Source: DASUPK01 sp963736685
GTDB lineage: Bacteria > Actinomycetota > Thermoleophilia > Solirubrobacterales > 70-9
DNA: 64,000 bases
Direction: 5' to 3'
Assembly (NCBI GenBank): GCA_963736685.1
Contig: CAVTPZ010000013.1
Span: 1-64,000 of the forward strand
Part shown: piece by piece, positions 36,749-44,996 of the stretch
Numbering within the stretch: position 1 is the first letter of the stretch
Layout: each line of letters opens with the position of its first letter
The notes under the pieces: model-generated
What the model saw: the letters and a program-made list of their open reading frames with translations, nothing else
The model's database searches: none
Told to the model about the DNA's origin: nothing
Translations under genes and position numbers: made by a program

Positions 36749-37607
36749 GGGCCGACTCCCGGTTCGAGACGATCTCGACGTCCGAATCGGCCAGCGTCCG
36801 CTTGACGAGCCCGGCGAGGACCCTGCCGGGCCCGACGTCCAGGTAGCGGCGCACACCCAGCTCCTCGAGCTTCGCGAGGGACGACGTCCAGCGGATCGGG
36901 CTGACGAGCGAGGCTGCGAGGTCGTCGCGCGGGTCTTCCGGGAAGAAATCCGCCTTGGTCGAGGAGATCACCGGCGCGTCGGGCGCGTCGAACTCGATCT
37001 CCTCGAGCTCCGCGCGGAAGGCCTCCACGCCGCACGCCATCGCCTCGGTGTGGAACGCGCCCGCGACCGCGAGCTTCTTGGCCCGCACACCGGAGCCTTT
37101 CGCGGCCGCCTCCGCCTCCTCGATCCGCGTCAGGGGGCCGGAGAGGACGAATTGCTGCGGTGAGTTCTCGTTCGCGAGCGTCAGGCCGTGCTCGGTGGCC
37201 AGCGACTCGGCGCGGTCGTGGTCGCAGCCGACGGCGAGCATCCCACCGGCCTCGCCGGCGCGGGCGGCGTCGTCCATGACCCGGCCCCGGGCCACGACGA
37301 TCCGCAAACCGTCGGCGTCATCGATCGCTCCGGCGGCGGCGAGGGCACCGACCTCGCCCAGGGAGTGGCCGGCGAAGTACTCGGCGCCGGGACGCCCGAG
37401 TCGCTCATAGCCCGCGATCGAGGCGCAGTAGACGGCCGGCTGGGCGTAGGCCGTGCCCTCCGCAATGCGCTCGAACGGATCCTCGCCGACAAGCTCGACG
37501 GCGAGGTCGAGGAGGTCCGGACGGAGATCCGCCACCGCCTCGCGGCTCGACGGATCCCCGACCCCCTGACCCGGAAAGAGGATTGCTGAAGCTGAATTGG
37601 CGTCCAT
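36741..37607 (-). CDS. fabD: Malonyl-CoA:ACP transacylase
   Basis: 288 residues from ATG 37607 (MDANSASAILFPGQGVGD). The nucleophile Ser is in YFAGHSLGEVGALAAAGAID (GHSxGE), with Arg in RVVVARGR-like sequence and His in KLAVAGAFHTEAMACGVEAF. It loads malonyl groups onto ACP. It is first in the fatty acid operon. The promoter region upstream contains a CCCCCC-N4-GGGGGG palindrome at 37660-37675. Confidence 0.9.
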   Translation of the reverse strand: MDANSASAILFPGQGVGDPSSREAVADLRPDLLDLAVELVGEDPFERIAEGTAYAQPAVYCASIAGYERLGRPGAEYFAGHSLGEVGALAAAGAIDDADGLRIVVARGRVMDDAARAGEAGGMLAVGCDHDRAESLATEHGLTLANENSPQQFVLSGPLTRIEEAEAAAKGSGVRAKKLAVAGAFHTEAMACGVEAFRAELEEIEFDAPDAPVISSTKADFFPEDPRDDLAASLVSPIRWTSSLAKLEELGVRRYLDVGPGRVLAGLVKRTLADSDVEIVSNRESALA

Positions 37608-37659
37608 GCCCCAATCACTAACCGCGAGGCCCGGATGCATGAAGGAATTCGCGCCGATG

Positions 37660-37675
37660 CCCCCCGTTCGGGGGG
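37660..37675. promoter_or_regulatory. C6-N4-G6 palindrome upstream of fabD
   Basis: CCCCCC-GTTC-GGGGGG lies about 53 bp upstream of the fabD start and within the space before the cupin gene end. Its complement reads CCCCCC-GAAC-GGGGGG, matching the element at 39950-39965 except for one central base. The repeated form near two promoters suggests an operator more than a terminator. Confidence 0.4.
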
Positions 37676-37708
37676 GTTCAGGGGGACGAGCGGGGGATCA
37701 GCGGCAGG

Positions 37709-38110
37709 CTAGTCAGCCCACCAGTCGCGCCGGCCCTCGACGTCCTCGCGCCGAGCATCGCCGAGACTGGGCGCGCCGATGACGAGGATCTCGAGGCCCT
37801 CCGACCCGGCCTCGTAGCCTCGCCACGTGCCCGGAGGGACGCGCACCGCGTCCCACTCCCTGAGCTCGACGATCTCGTCGTCAAGCTTCATCCGCCCGCT
37901 TCCGCGCACGACCACGTAGATCTCTTCCTGCTTCTCGTGCGTGTGGCCGTAGGGAAATCGATAGCCGGGCGGGACTCGCTGATAGCTCAGGCCGGATTGC
38001 TCGAGCTCGAGCGCATCGGTCGCCAGGCGGAATTCAAGGTCCGGCGGCCCGTCGAAGTTGGATCCAACGTCCGCGAGGTCCTCCTTGAGGTTCCTGAGCG
38101 TGAACGGCAT
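37709..38110 (-). CDS. Cupin-domain protein
   Basis: 133 residues. A single small beta-barrel with PYGHTHEKQEEIYVVVRGSG (cupin motif 1, G-x-H-x-H...E) and VRVPPGTWRGYEAGSEGLEI (motif 2, with the usual His replaced by Arg/Tyr). The loss of the motif 2 His suggests weaker or different metal binding. It may be a sugar- or small-molecule-binding protein; no substrate can be inferred. Single gene between fabD and the response regulator. Confidence 0.75.
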   Translation of the reverse strand: MPFTLRNLKEDLADVGSNFDGPPDLEFRLATDALELEQSGLSYQRVPPGYRFPYGHTHEKQEEIYVVVRGSGRMKLDDEIVELREWDAVRVPPGTWRGYEAGSEGLEILVIGAPSLGDARREDVEGRRDWWAD

Positions 38111-38154
38111 GGCCGCAATCCTATGGTGGCCACCTGGCCGCAGCCCCCGACCGA

Positions 38155-38811
38155 TCAGGGGTCCAACGGCGCTGCGCCGCGCGTCAAGCCCAGCTGCTCG
38201 GCCTTTCGCGTGGCCTCCGCTCTGTTCCGCACTCCCAGCTTGCGATAGAGCGCCGTGGTGTGGTCCTTGATCGTGTGGGGGGAGAGGAAGAGCCGCTCGG
38301 CAATCTCGCGGTTGGTGGCCCCGGCGCCGATCAGCTCGAGGACCTCGCGCTCACGCGGTGAGAGCGGGGTCGTCGGCCCCTCGGCCTGGCGCGCGTAGAC
38401 GGTCATACCCCGGCCCACCATGCGCACGGCGTTCGCGACCTCGTCGGCGCTCCAGTCCTTGGAGATGAAGCCCGCGGCGCCGGCCGCCTTGGCGGCTTCG
38501 GGTGAGATCCAGCCGGCTCCCGAGATCAGCAGGACGCGCGTCTTCGGCGAGACCTCGCGCAGCGCCTCACAGAGCTCCGCGCCGGATCGCTCGCCGAGGA
38601 AGAGGTCGACCAGCGCGACATCGGGTCGGCCCTTGCCGGCGAGCTCGACGGCCTCCTCCGGAGTCGAGGCGACCACGCAGTCGGCGACCCACGGCTGGCG
38701 CCCGAGCAGGAGGCGGAACCCCCATTGCACGACGGCGTGATCGTCGACCACGAGCACGCGCAGCTTCTTCGCCCCGTTCAGCTGCTCGGCAACACCAGGC
38801 GCACCCGCCAT
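38155..38811 (-). CDS. NarL/LuxR-family response regulator
   Basis: 218 residues. Receiver domain: LRVLVVDDHAVVQWGFRLLL (acidic pocket), phospho-acceptor Asp in PDVALVDLFLGERSGAELCE, then the Ser/Lys switch in VLLISGAGWISPEAAKAAGA and GFISKDWSADEV. The DNA-binding helix-turn-helix is LSPREREVLELIGAGATNRE followed by IAERLFLSPHTIKDHTTALY. The start overlaps the sensor kinase by 34 bp, so the pair is one operon. A likely binding site is the C6-N4-G6 palindrome in front of the kinase gene (inference). Confidence 0.9.
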   Translation of the reverse strand: MAGAPGVAEQLNGAKKLRVLVVDDHAVVQWGFRLLLGRQPWVADCVVASTPEEAVELAGKGRPDVALVDLFLGERSGAELCEALREVSPKTRVLLISGAGWISPEAAKAAGAAGFISKDWSADEVANAVRMVGRGMTVYARQAEGPTTPLSPREREVLELIGAGATNREIAERLFLSPHTIKDHTTALYRKLGVRNRAEATRKAEQLGLTRGAAPLDP

Positions 38812-39899
38812 CGGTCCTCCTCGCGGCCGTATTCGAGCATTCCGCCTCGCTGCATCGCCTCGTAGGAGGCGAGCCGAAGGCCCATCCGCGACCCGCGGGA
38901 CCGGCTCTCCTCGCCGATCGGCCGCAGCCCGTCGTTGCGCACTTCGAGCACGAAGGCCCCGTCGCGCTCGTCGATCGTCACCCGGACTTCAGCGGGAACC
39001 GCGTGCTTCTCGGCGTTGCGGAGCGTCTCGTTCAGGACAGACACCGCGAGCGGCTCGAGGCTCTCCGGAACGTCCACCCCATTGCGCCAGTCGACGACCA
39101 GCGGAAGCATCTTGTACTGGCGGCCGAGGCGCTCGAGCTCGGCCCGCAGCCCACCGTCCTGCAACTCCATCAGGGAGCTCCCGGCGGATCCGATCAGGGC
39201 CTCCCGGAGGTCGCCGAGGGCAGCCTCGATCTCGGCGACGCAGCGCTCGCGATCGTCATCGGCCAGAGGCCGATCCGAGCCGAGCGCCATCGAGACCCCG
39301 AAGAGCCGCTGTGTAACCCGCTCGTGGACCTCCCGCGCGAGGTCGATGCGCTCGGATAGCCGGCGGCTCCGCTCGAGCTGGCGCGTGACCTCCCGCACGT
39401 GGCTCGCGAGGGCCGCCGTCCGTCCGAGCGCATGCATGGTGGAGCGCTCGGCGTCGGTCAGGTCGAAGTGCTCGCCGTCGCGGTCGGCGAAGATCACGCC
39501 GAGCCAGCGCCCGCCGGCCGCGACCGGCGTGCAGGTGAACTTGGTGACACCCGGCATGTTGCGGTAGCGGGCGGGGACATCGGAGGCCAGGTCCGTGGTC
39601 TCCACGACCCGGTCCTCCCCCAGGGCTCGCTGGGCGATCGGCGTCTCCTCGAGGCTCCCGTAGGCGTGGGCGATGAACTCCCGGTGGAGGCCGTGGATTC
39701 CGGCGGGCAGCACCAGACGGCGCTCGGCGTCATAGAGGAAGATGACCGCGCGCTCCATCGAGGTCTGCAGGCAGACGGCCTCGCAGAGGCGGTCGTAGAA
39801 GTCGTCGAGCTCTCGCTTTTCGTCCAACTGGAAAAGCAGCTGGACGACGACGTCCAGGGCCTCGGAGCGGAGCGAGTCTTCCTTGATGCTCACGTCCAT
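38778..39899 (-). CDS. GAF-domain sensor histidine kinase (NarX/DevS-like)
   Basis: 373 residues from ATG 39899 (MDVSIKEDSLRSEALDVV); a GTG at 39923 is possible. There is no membrane segment, so it is a soluble sensor. The GAF domain spans about residues 20-180 (YDRLCEAVCLQTSMERAVIF and GRWLGVIFADRDGEHFDLTD). The HisKA_3 helix has IDLAREVHERVTQRLFGVSM with the phosphorylated His. The ATPase domain has LAVSVLNETLRNAEKHAVPA (N box) and a short Gly-rich GSRMGLRLASYEAMQRGGML. The ligand is unknown. It phosphorylates the adjacent NarL-type regulator. Confidence 0.85.
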   Translation of the reverse strand: MDVSIKEDSLRSEALDVVVQLLFQLDEKRELDDFYDRLCEAVCLQTSMERAVIFLYDAERRLVLPAGIHGLHREFIAHAYGSLEETPIAQRALGEDRVVETTDLASDVPARYRNMPGVTKFTCTPVAAGGRWLGVIFADRDGEHFDLTDAERSTMHALGRTAALASHVREVTRQLERSRRLSERIDLAREVHERVTQRLFGVSMALGSDRPLADDDRERCVAEIEAALGDLREALIGSAGSSLMELQDGGLRAELERLGRQYKMLPLVVDWRNGVDVPESLEPLAVSVLNETLRNAEKHAVPAEVRVTIDERDGAFVLEVRNDGLRPIGEESRSRGSRMGLRLASYEAMQRGGMLEYGREEDRWRVRLVLPSS

Positions 39900-39949
39900 T
39901 GGGCTACCCCTGCATCCTCGCACCGGTTACGCGCCGGCTTGCGGACACA

Positions 39950-39965
39950 CCCCCCGAATGGGGGG
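39950..39965. promoter_or_regulatory. C6-N4-G6 palindrome between divergent genes
   Basis: CCCCCC-GAAT-GGGGGG lies 50 bp ahead of the sensor kinase start (minus) and 15 bp ahead of the GTG of the secreted protein gene (plus). The central four bases differ from the fabD element by one base when that is read on the other strand. Autoregulation by the NarL-type regulator would fit. Confidence 0.45.
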
Positions 39966-39980
39966 ATAGGGTGTGCGCCG

Positions 39981-40394
39981 GTGAAGGCGGTGTTGGTCGT
40001 GATTGCGGCGGTTCTCGCCCTCGGAGTGGGTGCCGCGGACGCGAGCGCCAAGCGCCCGCTGCTGATCAGCAACTGCGCCAGGGCGAAGTTCAAGCCGATC
40101 AACGTGATCATCGCGTGCGGAGACGCCAGCCTGGGGGCCCGCGAGATGACCTGGTCGAGCTGGTCGCGCAAGTCCGCGCTCGGGACCGGAACGGGACAGG
40201 TGAACGACTGCACACCTGACTGCGTTCACGGCACGACGAAGGCCGCGCCGATGCAGCTGCTGCTCTCCAAACCGCGCACCTGCTCGAACGGGCAGCGCCT
40301 GTTCACGAAGCTCCGCTACACCTGGACCTCCGGGGCGCCCGTCGGCCCGGCGAGCGGATCGGTGCCGGTGGGCTGCAAGCTCGCCAACCTCTAG
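39981..40394 (+). CDS. Small secreted Cys-rich protein
   Basis: 137 residues from GTG 39981. The signal peptide (AVLVVIAAVLALGVGAADAS) is probably cleaved after ASA. The mature part carries six Cys (SNCARAKF, IIACGDAS, NDCTPDCVHG, PRTCSNGQR, PVGCKLANL), suggesting disulfides. WSSWSRKSALGTGTGQVNDC is reminiscent of actinobacterial secreted hypothetical proteins. Function unknown. The promoter overlaps the C6-N4-G6 palindrome, so it may be a target of the adjacent two-component system. Confidence 0.7.
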   Translation: MKAVLVVIAAVLALGVGAADASAKRPLLISNCARAKFKPINVIIACGDASLGAREMTWSSWSRKSALGTGTGQVNDCTPDCVHGTTKAAPMQLLLSKPRTCSNGQRLFTKLRYTWTSGAPVGPASGSVPVGCKLANL

Positions 40395-40469
40395 TCCCGG
40401 GTCAACTACCGAGTCACGTCGCGGGGTTCTCCCTGACGTTGCGGGTCAAGGATTCCTGGAAGGTGGCCG

Positions 40470-40676
40470 ATGCAAGACGGCGAAGAGAGACAGGGAATGC
40501 CACCGAACTCGACACAGAACCTGAACGCGAAGCTCTCGCTCACGCCGAGCGTCCAGGAGCCCTCCGGCGGCTCCGGCATTAGCCTCACGCCATCCCCGAT
40601 CCAGGTCTCCACTCCCCCGAACCAGATCTTCAGCGGCCCGGCTCAGTACCGCGGCGGCTACCACCTCAGCTTCTAG
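40470..40676 (+). CDS. Possible small protein, Ser/Pro/Asn-rich
   Basis: 68 residues with a GGAAGG about 8 bases before the ATG. The composition is Ser/Thr/Pro/Gly-rich (LTPSPIQVSTPPNQIFSGPA), without signal or hydrophobic segment. I recognise no family. It ends where the signal-like sequence of the following damaged beta-lactamase-fold gene begins, so it could be unrelated noise or a peptide gene. Confidence 0.3.
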   Translation: MQDGEERQGMPPNSTQNLNAKLSLTPSVQEPSGGSGISLTPSPIQVSTPPNQIFSGPAQYRGGYHLSF

Positions 40677-40677
40677 C

Positions 40678-41352
40678 TCTCCTCGCATTCTGCGCGCTCG
40701 TCGCGCCGAGCGCCGGGGCCGCACATCGCCCCTCGCACTCCTTCCCGTGGCATCACCGGGTTCGCGACGCCGTGCACTACCTCCACTCGCGCGCCGGCAG
40801 TGCCTCGTTCGCGGTGGTGGATGAGAGACGCCGGATCCACGGCTTCCGGCGCAGCGTTCACTACTCCTCGGCGAGCCTGGTCAAGGCGATGCTCCTGGTC
40901 GCCTATCTCGACCGGCGGGATGTTCGCCACCGTCGTGTGCGACGCGCCGAGCGCGGCCTGCTCGGCCCGATGATCCGCGCCTCCGACAACGATGCCGCGA
41001 CCGCCACCTACGACAGGCTCGGTCCCGCCGGCCTGCAGCGACTGGCACACCGGTCCGGGATGCGCCGGTTCATCGCCAATCCGGTCTGGGGCGGGTGCCA
41101 GGTCACCGCGCGCGACCAGGCCCCCTTTTCTTCCCGCATCCGGCGCCTGATGCCGGAGCGGCACCGCAAGTACGGACTCGGGCTCCTGCGGCGGATCGTC
41201 CCGTCGGAGCGCTGGGGGATTCCGCACGGCAGCCCGGCGGGCTGGCGGCTCTGCTCTCCGTCTCCGTGCTGACCCGGGGCAGCCCGAGTCTCGGATATGG
41301 AGCATCGACCATCGCCGGGGTGACGGCGCGGCTGCTCCGCGGCTACCGCTGA
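40678..41352 (+). pseudogene. Class A beta-lactamase-fold serine hydrolase with internal deletion
   Basis: A secretory-signal-like stretch LLALLAFCALVAPSAGAA lies before the body but no start codon is found in frame. The fold shows the SxxK region YSSASLVKAMLLVAYL and the SDN loop MIRASDNDAATATYDRLG, then RWGIPHGSPAGW. After that the frame breaks at about 41245 and resumes as LLSVSVLTRGSPSLGYGAS and a normal end GVTARLLRGYR. The expected segment carrying the KTG/KGG triad (some 25 residues) is absent. Lacking both a start and the third catalytic motif, the gene as written should be inactive, unless the deletion is an assembly artefact. Confidence 0.6.
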
Positions 41353-41358
41353 GCCCGC

Positions 41359-42075
41359 CTAGGACCCGTCGTCGGCGAAGCGATAGCCGACCCGGCGCAC
41401 GGTGAGCACCAGCTCAGGGTTCTGCGGATCGCGCTCCACCTTCTGGCGGAGGTTGGAGATGTGGACGTCGCAGGCGCGCACGTCGCCGCGGAACTCCGTC
41501 TGCCAGAGCTCCTCCATGATCTCCTTGCGCGAGAAGACCTGTCCCGGGTTCTCAGCCAAGAGCCGCAGCACCTGGAACTCCGAACGCGTCAGGTTGATCG
41601 GCTCCCCGCGCACGGTGACCAGGTGACGCGCCAGGTCGATGGAGACCGGGCCGGCCTCGATCGCTGTCCCCTCGGTGCCGGTCGAACGATCGAGCTCGCG
41701 GCGACGGAGCTGAGCACGGACACGGCCGAGGAGCTCGCGGACCGAAAACGGCTTGGTGACGTAGTCGTCGGCGCCGACCTCGAGGCCAACGACCTTGTCG
41801 ACCTCGGCGTCCTTCGCGGTCAAGAGGATGATCGGCACCGGGCTGTGTGCGCGGACCTCGCGGCAGATGTCGAGGCCGCTCTTGCCCGGCATCATGATGT
41901 CCAGGACGAGCAGGTCGAAGTGGTCCTCCGAGATCTGATCCTCGGCCTCCTCGCCATTCGATGCCAGGGTGACCTCGAAGCCCTCCTGCTCGAGGGCATA
42001 GCCGACGGACTCGCGCACGGAGTCCTCGTCGTCGACGACCAGGATGCGGCTCATGGCGGGCGGCGCCGGGTTCAT
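41359..42075 (-). CDS. OmpR-family response regulator
   Basis: 238 residues. The ATG at 42075 overlaps the histidine kinase stop (ATGA). Receiver: SRILVVDDEDSVRESVGYAL, phospho-Asp in FDLLVLDIMMPGKSGLDICR, Thr in PIILLTAKDAEVDKVVGLEV, Lys in GADDYVTKPFSVRELLGRVR. The winged-helix effector has INLTRSEFQVLRLLAENPGQ and RACDVHISNLRQKVERDPQN. It is a typical PhoB/MtrA-like DNA-binding regulator, paired with the membrane kinase that follows. Confidence 0.92.
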   Translation of the reverse strand: MNPAPPAMSRILVVDDEDSVRESVGYALEQEGFEVTLASNGEEAEDQISEDHFDLLVLDIMMPGKSGLDICREVRAHSPVPIILLTAKDAEVDKVVGLEVGADDYVTKPFSVRELLGRVRAQLRRRELDRSTGTEGTAIEAGPVSIDLARHLVTVRGEPINLTRSEFQVLRLLAENPGQVFSRKEIMEELWQTEFRGDVRACDVHISNLRQKVERDPQNPELVLTVRRVGYRFADDGS

Positions 42076-43796
42076 GCGACTGGTGTGGGGGTTGGCTTGG
42101 CGGCTCGCAACCGGACCCAGAACGTGCTCCCCTCGCCGGGCACCGACCGCAGGCCGATCTCGCCGTTCATCACGTCGACCATCCGCTTGGCGATCGACAG
42201 GCCGAGACCGAAGCCCTCGGTCTCGTGGGTCGCGGATCCACGGTAGAAGCGCTCGAAGACGCGGTCCTGCTCCTCAGGCGGGATTCCCTTCCCAGTGTCG
42301 TGGACTTCGATGGTCACGGTCTTCTCCTTCCCCCGTGCCGCGCGAAGGGTAACCGCGCCCGGTGGAGGGGTGTGCGCGCAGGCATTGGTGAGCAGCCCGA
42401 TCATCACCTGCCGCAGGAGCACCGGGTCGCCCTCGGCCACCAGATCGCGCTCGATCTCGGTGCGGAGCTCGACGCCCTCGGGCGAGGCGACGGCCTCGGC
42501 AGCCTCACTTCCGGCCAGGGAGACATCGACCACCTGCGCCTCGCCCCTTTCGCCGGCGGCCTCGACGCGGGCGAGGGTGAGCAGCGACTGGGTCAGGCGG
42601 GTCATCCGCTCCGCGTCCACCGAGAGCCTGGTGAGAAAGCGGTCACGGGCGTCGGGGTCGTCCTTGGCGCCGCTCCGCAGAACCTCGATCCCGCTCGTGA
42701 TCCCCGCCAGCGGGTTGCGCAGCTCGTGGGCGGCGTTGGAGACGAACTCGCGCTCCGCCTCCTCGCGCTTGAGCTCGTCGGTCCGGTCGCGGACCACGAG
42801 AAGCACGGCGTGCTCGGCGGCGACGCGCCGGGCCTGCACGCCGTAGACACGGCCGTCGATCCAGAGCACGGGAATCTCGGCAGAACCGCGCTCGGCCGAG
42901 CGCCGCAGCGACGGGATCAGCGCAGAGGCGGGCTGTCCGTCCCGGACCAGGCGGTCGGCGGCAGGGTTCGCGAAGCGAACCGAGCCGTCCTCGGCGACGA
43001 CGATCACGGCCTCGGTGAGGCCGTCGAAGATCGCCGAGAGACGATCGCGCTCGGTGGCGAGCAGGGTGAACGTCTTCCGGAGCTCCTCGCGCATCGAATC
43101 GAGGGAGCGCGTCAGATCCCCGATCTCGTCGCTTCCTCCCGGGCGCAGGGGCACGTCGAAGTTGCCCGCCGCCATCTCCTCCGCGGCCTGCGCGAGCCTC
43201 CTCACCCGGGTCGCAATCAGGGAGGAGACCAGGAAGCCGACCAGCACCCCGATCGCGATCGCGATCAGCAGCGCTCGCAGGCGATCGCCGCGCAACTGGT
43301 CGAATGCCCTGGTGAGGGCGGGTGGCGGGTCGGCGCGCACCACGGCCGCGCCTCTCACCTTGCTCTTCCCGAAGATGGGCGCCGCCGCGACGGTCACGTT
43401 GCCCGGCAAGCTCGCGTTGTAGCGCCGGTTGTCGAGCGCGACGCGAACCGCCTCGCCCTTCTGCGGCACGGCGGCGAGGGCGGCCAGATCCTGCCCGGGG
43501 GCCAGCGCGTTGCCGTGCCGGTTCACCGCCCAGGCCTCGAAGTTGCCGGTGTTCGCCAGCGCGAGGACGTTCGCGGCGTGCAGCTTGTCGACCTTGCCGA
43601 GGTCATCCGCGAGGCTCGAGGTCTTGCCGACCGCGAGGTCGGCGGACTGGCTCTGCAGAGTCCGCCCGGACGAGTCGTCGACGAAGACGTACACCGACGC
43701 GGCGGTGATCAGCGTGACGAGGGCGAAGGCGGCGCCGAGCCAGAGACGCATAGGCACGCGGCGGCCCCTCTCCCAACCCCTAATGCGCTCGGCCAT
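42072..43796 (-). CDS. Membrane sensor histidine kinase (HAMP-PAS-HisKA-HATPase)
   Basis: 574 residues; a Met 15 residues in (43751) is an alternative start. One membrane segment near the N-terminus (LWLGAAFALVTLITAASVYV) and a second near residue 190 (LRALLIAIAIGVLVGFLVSS) bracket an extracytoplasmic sensor region. Then a HAMP, a PAS-like domain (ERDRLSAIFDGLTEAVIVVA), HisKA with AEREFVSNAAHELRNPLAGI (phosphorylated His) and an ATPase domain (VTIEVHDTGKGIPPEEQDRV, FGLGLSIAKRMVDVMNGEIG). The signal is unknown. Translationally coupled to the OmpR-type regulator. Confidence 0.9.
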   Translation of the reverse strand: MAERIRGWERGRRVPMRLWLGAAFALVTLITAASVYVFVDDSSGRTLQSQSADLAVGKTSSLADDLGKVDKLHAANVLALANTGNFEAWAVNRHGNALAPGQDLAALAAVPQKGEAVRVALDNRRYNASLPGNVTVAAAPIFGKSKVRGAAVVRADPPPALTRAFDQLRGDRLRALLIAIAIGVLVGFLVSSLIATRVRRLAQAAEEMAAGNFDVPLRPGGSDEIGDLTRSLDSMREELRKTFTLLATERDRLSAIFDGLTEAVIVVAEDGSVRFANPAADRLVRDGQPASALIPSLRRSAERGSAEIPVLWIDGRVYGVQARRVAAEHAVLLVVRDRTDELKREEAEREFVSNAAHELRNPLAGITSGIEVLRSGAKDDPDARDRFLTRLSVDAERMTRLTQSLLTLARVEAAGERGEAQVVDVSLAGSEAAEAVASPEGVELRTEIERDLVAEGDPVLLRQVMIGLLTNACAHTPPPGAVTLRAARGKEKTVTIEVHDTGKGIPPEEQDRVFERFYRGSATHETEGFGLGLSIAKRMVDVMNGEIGLRSVPGEGSTFWVRLRAAKPTPTPVA

Positions 43797-43859
43797 GGTC
43801 AGGAGATTGTTACCGCTTGCTCACATTCGTGTGGGCGATCCGCGGCCGCCGGCGAGGAA

Positions 43860-44996
43860 TCAGCGGGCGAGTGCTCCGGAGAGCCGCAGCCAGAGCGCCT
43901 CCAGGGCGAGTTCCTCGGAGACGTTCACCCGCAGCCTCCGCCGCGTGTCGAGCACCCACTCGACCGCCTCCCTCGCCCTCGCCGGGTCTAGCTCCCGAGC
44001 GTCCTCCGCGAGCTCGGCGCGGCGGTCGGCGTTGAGCACGACATCGTCCGCACCTGATGCAACGGCCGCCAGGTCCCGGTACCAGGCGCAACAGATCGCC
44101 AGGCCGAGATCCAGGGCCTGGGTGCGCGCCCGGCGCTCGGTGCGCTTCACCTGCTCAGTTGCCTCCCGGGTGAGCTTGCCCTTGCGGCCACGCTTCGCCA
44201 TCACCTCCGCCTCCTCGACCAGGCGTGTCTCCTCCGCCGCCCCAGCCTCGGCTCCGGCCTCGCTGGCGGCATCGAGCAAACCGCGCCAGGGCTCGGGTGT
44301 CGGCTCCGCGGAGCGTGCGGCCCGGGCGGCGGTCTCGGCGATTGCCCGCAGCCCGGCCCCCGCGTCGCCGCTCAGCAGGCGCGCCAACTCGACGTCGCCG
44401 CCGCTCAGGCGAGCGGCCGCCTCAGCCTCCTCGCCGGCGCCGAGGGCCTCGAGGATCGCATCCGGCGCCAGCGGCCCGAACTCGACCGGAGCGCAACGCG
44501 AGAGGATGGTCTCGGCGAGCTGCTCGGGCTCCGAACAGATCAGGATCAGGTGGGCGAACGGCGCGGGCTCCTCGAGCGTCTTCAGCAGGGCGTTCTGACT
44601 CTCATCGCGGAGGTCCTCTGCCTCCTCGATCACGAAGACCCGGCGCCGGCCCTCGGCCGGGCTCAGACTGGAGGCTCGGATCACCGATTCCCGGACCTCC
44701 TCGACCAGATGCTGGGCGCCGGGCGGGCGCAGCCAGGCGAGGTCCGGATGAGGCGATGGATCGAGCAGGGCCCGCCGGCGGGCGTCGTCGGGATCGGCGG
44801 CGCCCTCGGAGAGCAGCTCGGCGGCGAACGCCCGGGCGGCGGCCGCTTTGCCGGCCCCGCGTGGGCCGCGGAAGATGTAGGCATGGCCAGGGGAGGCGAG
44901 CGCCGCGAGCAGGACTGCGCGGGCTCGGGGCTGGTGGCGGGTCGCCTCGGCGAGGGCCTCCGGGACGGCACGGGCGCTGGCCGCCGCCTCCATCAC
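43860..44996 (-). CDS. holB: DNA polymerase III delta' subunit
   Basis: 378 residues. P-loop AYIFRGPRGAGKAAAARAFA (Walker A; the usual Lys-Thr/Ser is K-A), and VFVIEEAEDLRDESQNALLK, where the clamp-loader delta' subunit has a degenerate Walker B. LLKTLEEPAPFAHLILICSE and ILSRCAPVEFGPL are the sensor 1/SRC motif. The loss of the P-loop Ser/Thr fits a non-hydrolysing delta'. No zinc-module Cys are seen. The start overlaps tmk by 4 bp, an arrangement common across bacteria. Confidence 0.85.
   Translation of the reverse strand: MMEAAASARAVPEALAEATRHQPRARAVLLAALASPGHAYIFRGPRGAGKAAAARAFAAELLSEGAADPDDARRRALLDPSPHPDLAWLRPPGAQHLVEEVRESVIRASSLSPAEGRRRVFVIEEAEDLRDESQNALLKTLEEPAPFAHLILICSEPEQLAETILSRCAPVEFGPLAPDAILEALGAGEEAEAAARLSGGDVELARLLSGDAGAGLRAIAETAARAARSAEPTPEPWRGLLDAASEAGAEAGAAEETRLVEEAEVMAKRGRKGKLTREATEQVKRTERRARTQALDLGLAICCAWYRDLAAVASGADDVVLNADRRAELAEDARELDPARAREAVEWVLDTRRRLRVNVSEELALEALWLRLSGALAR

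Noticed and set aside
37660..37690. The C6-N4-G6 palindrome as a simple terminator for an upstream gene
   Set aside because: No gene ends just upstream on the plus strand, and a second copy stands between divergent starts, so an operator is the better reading.
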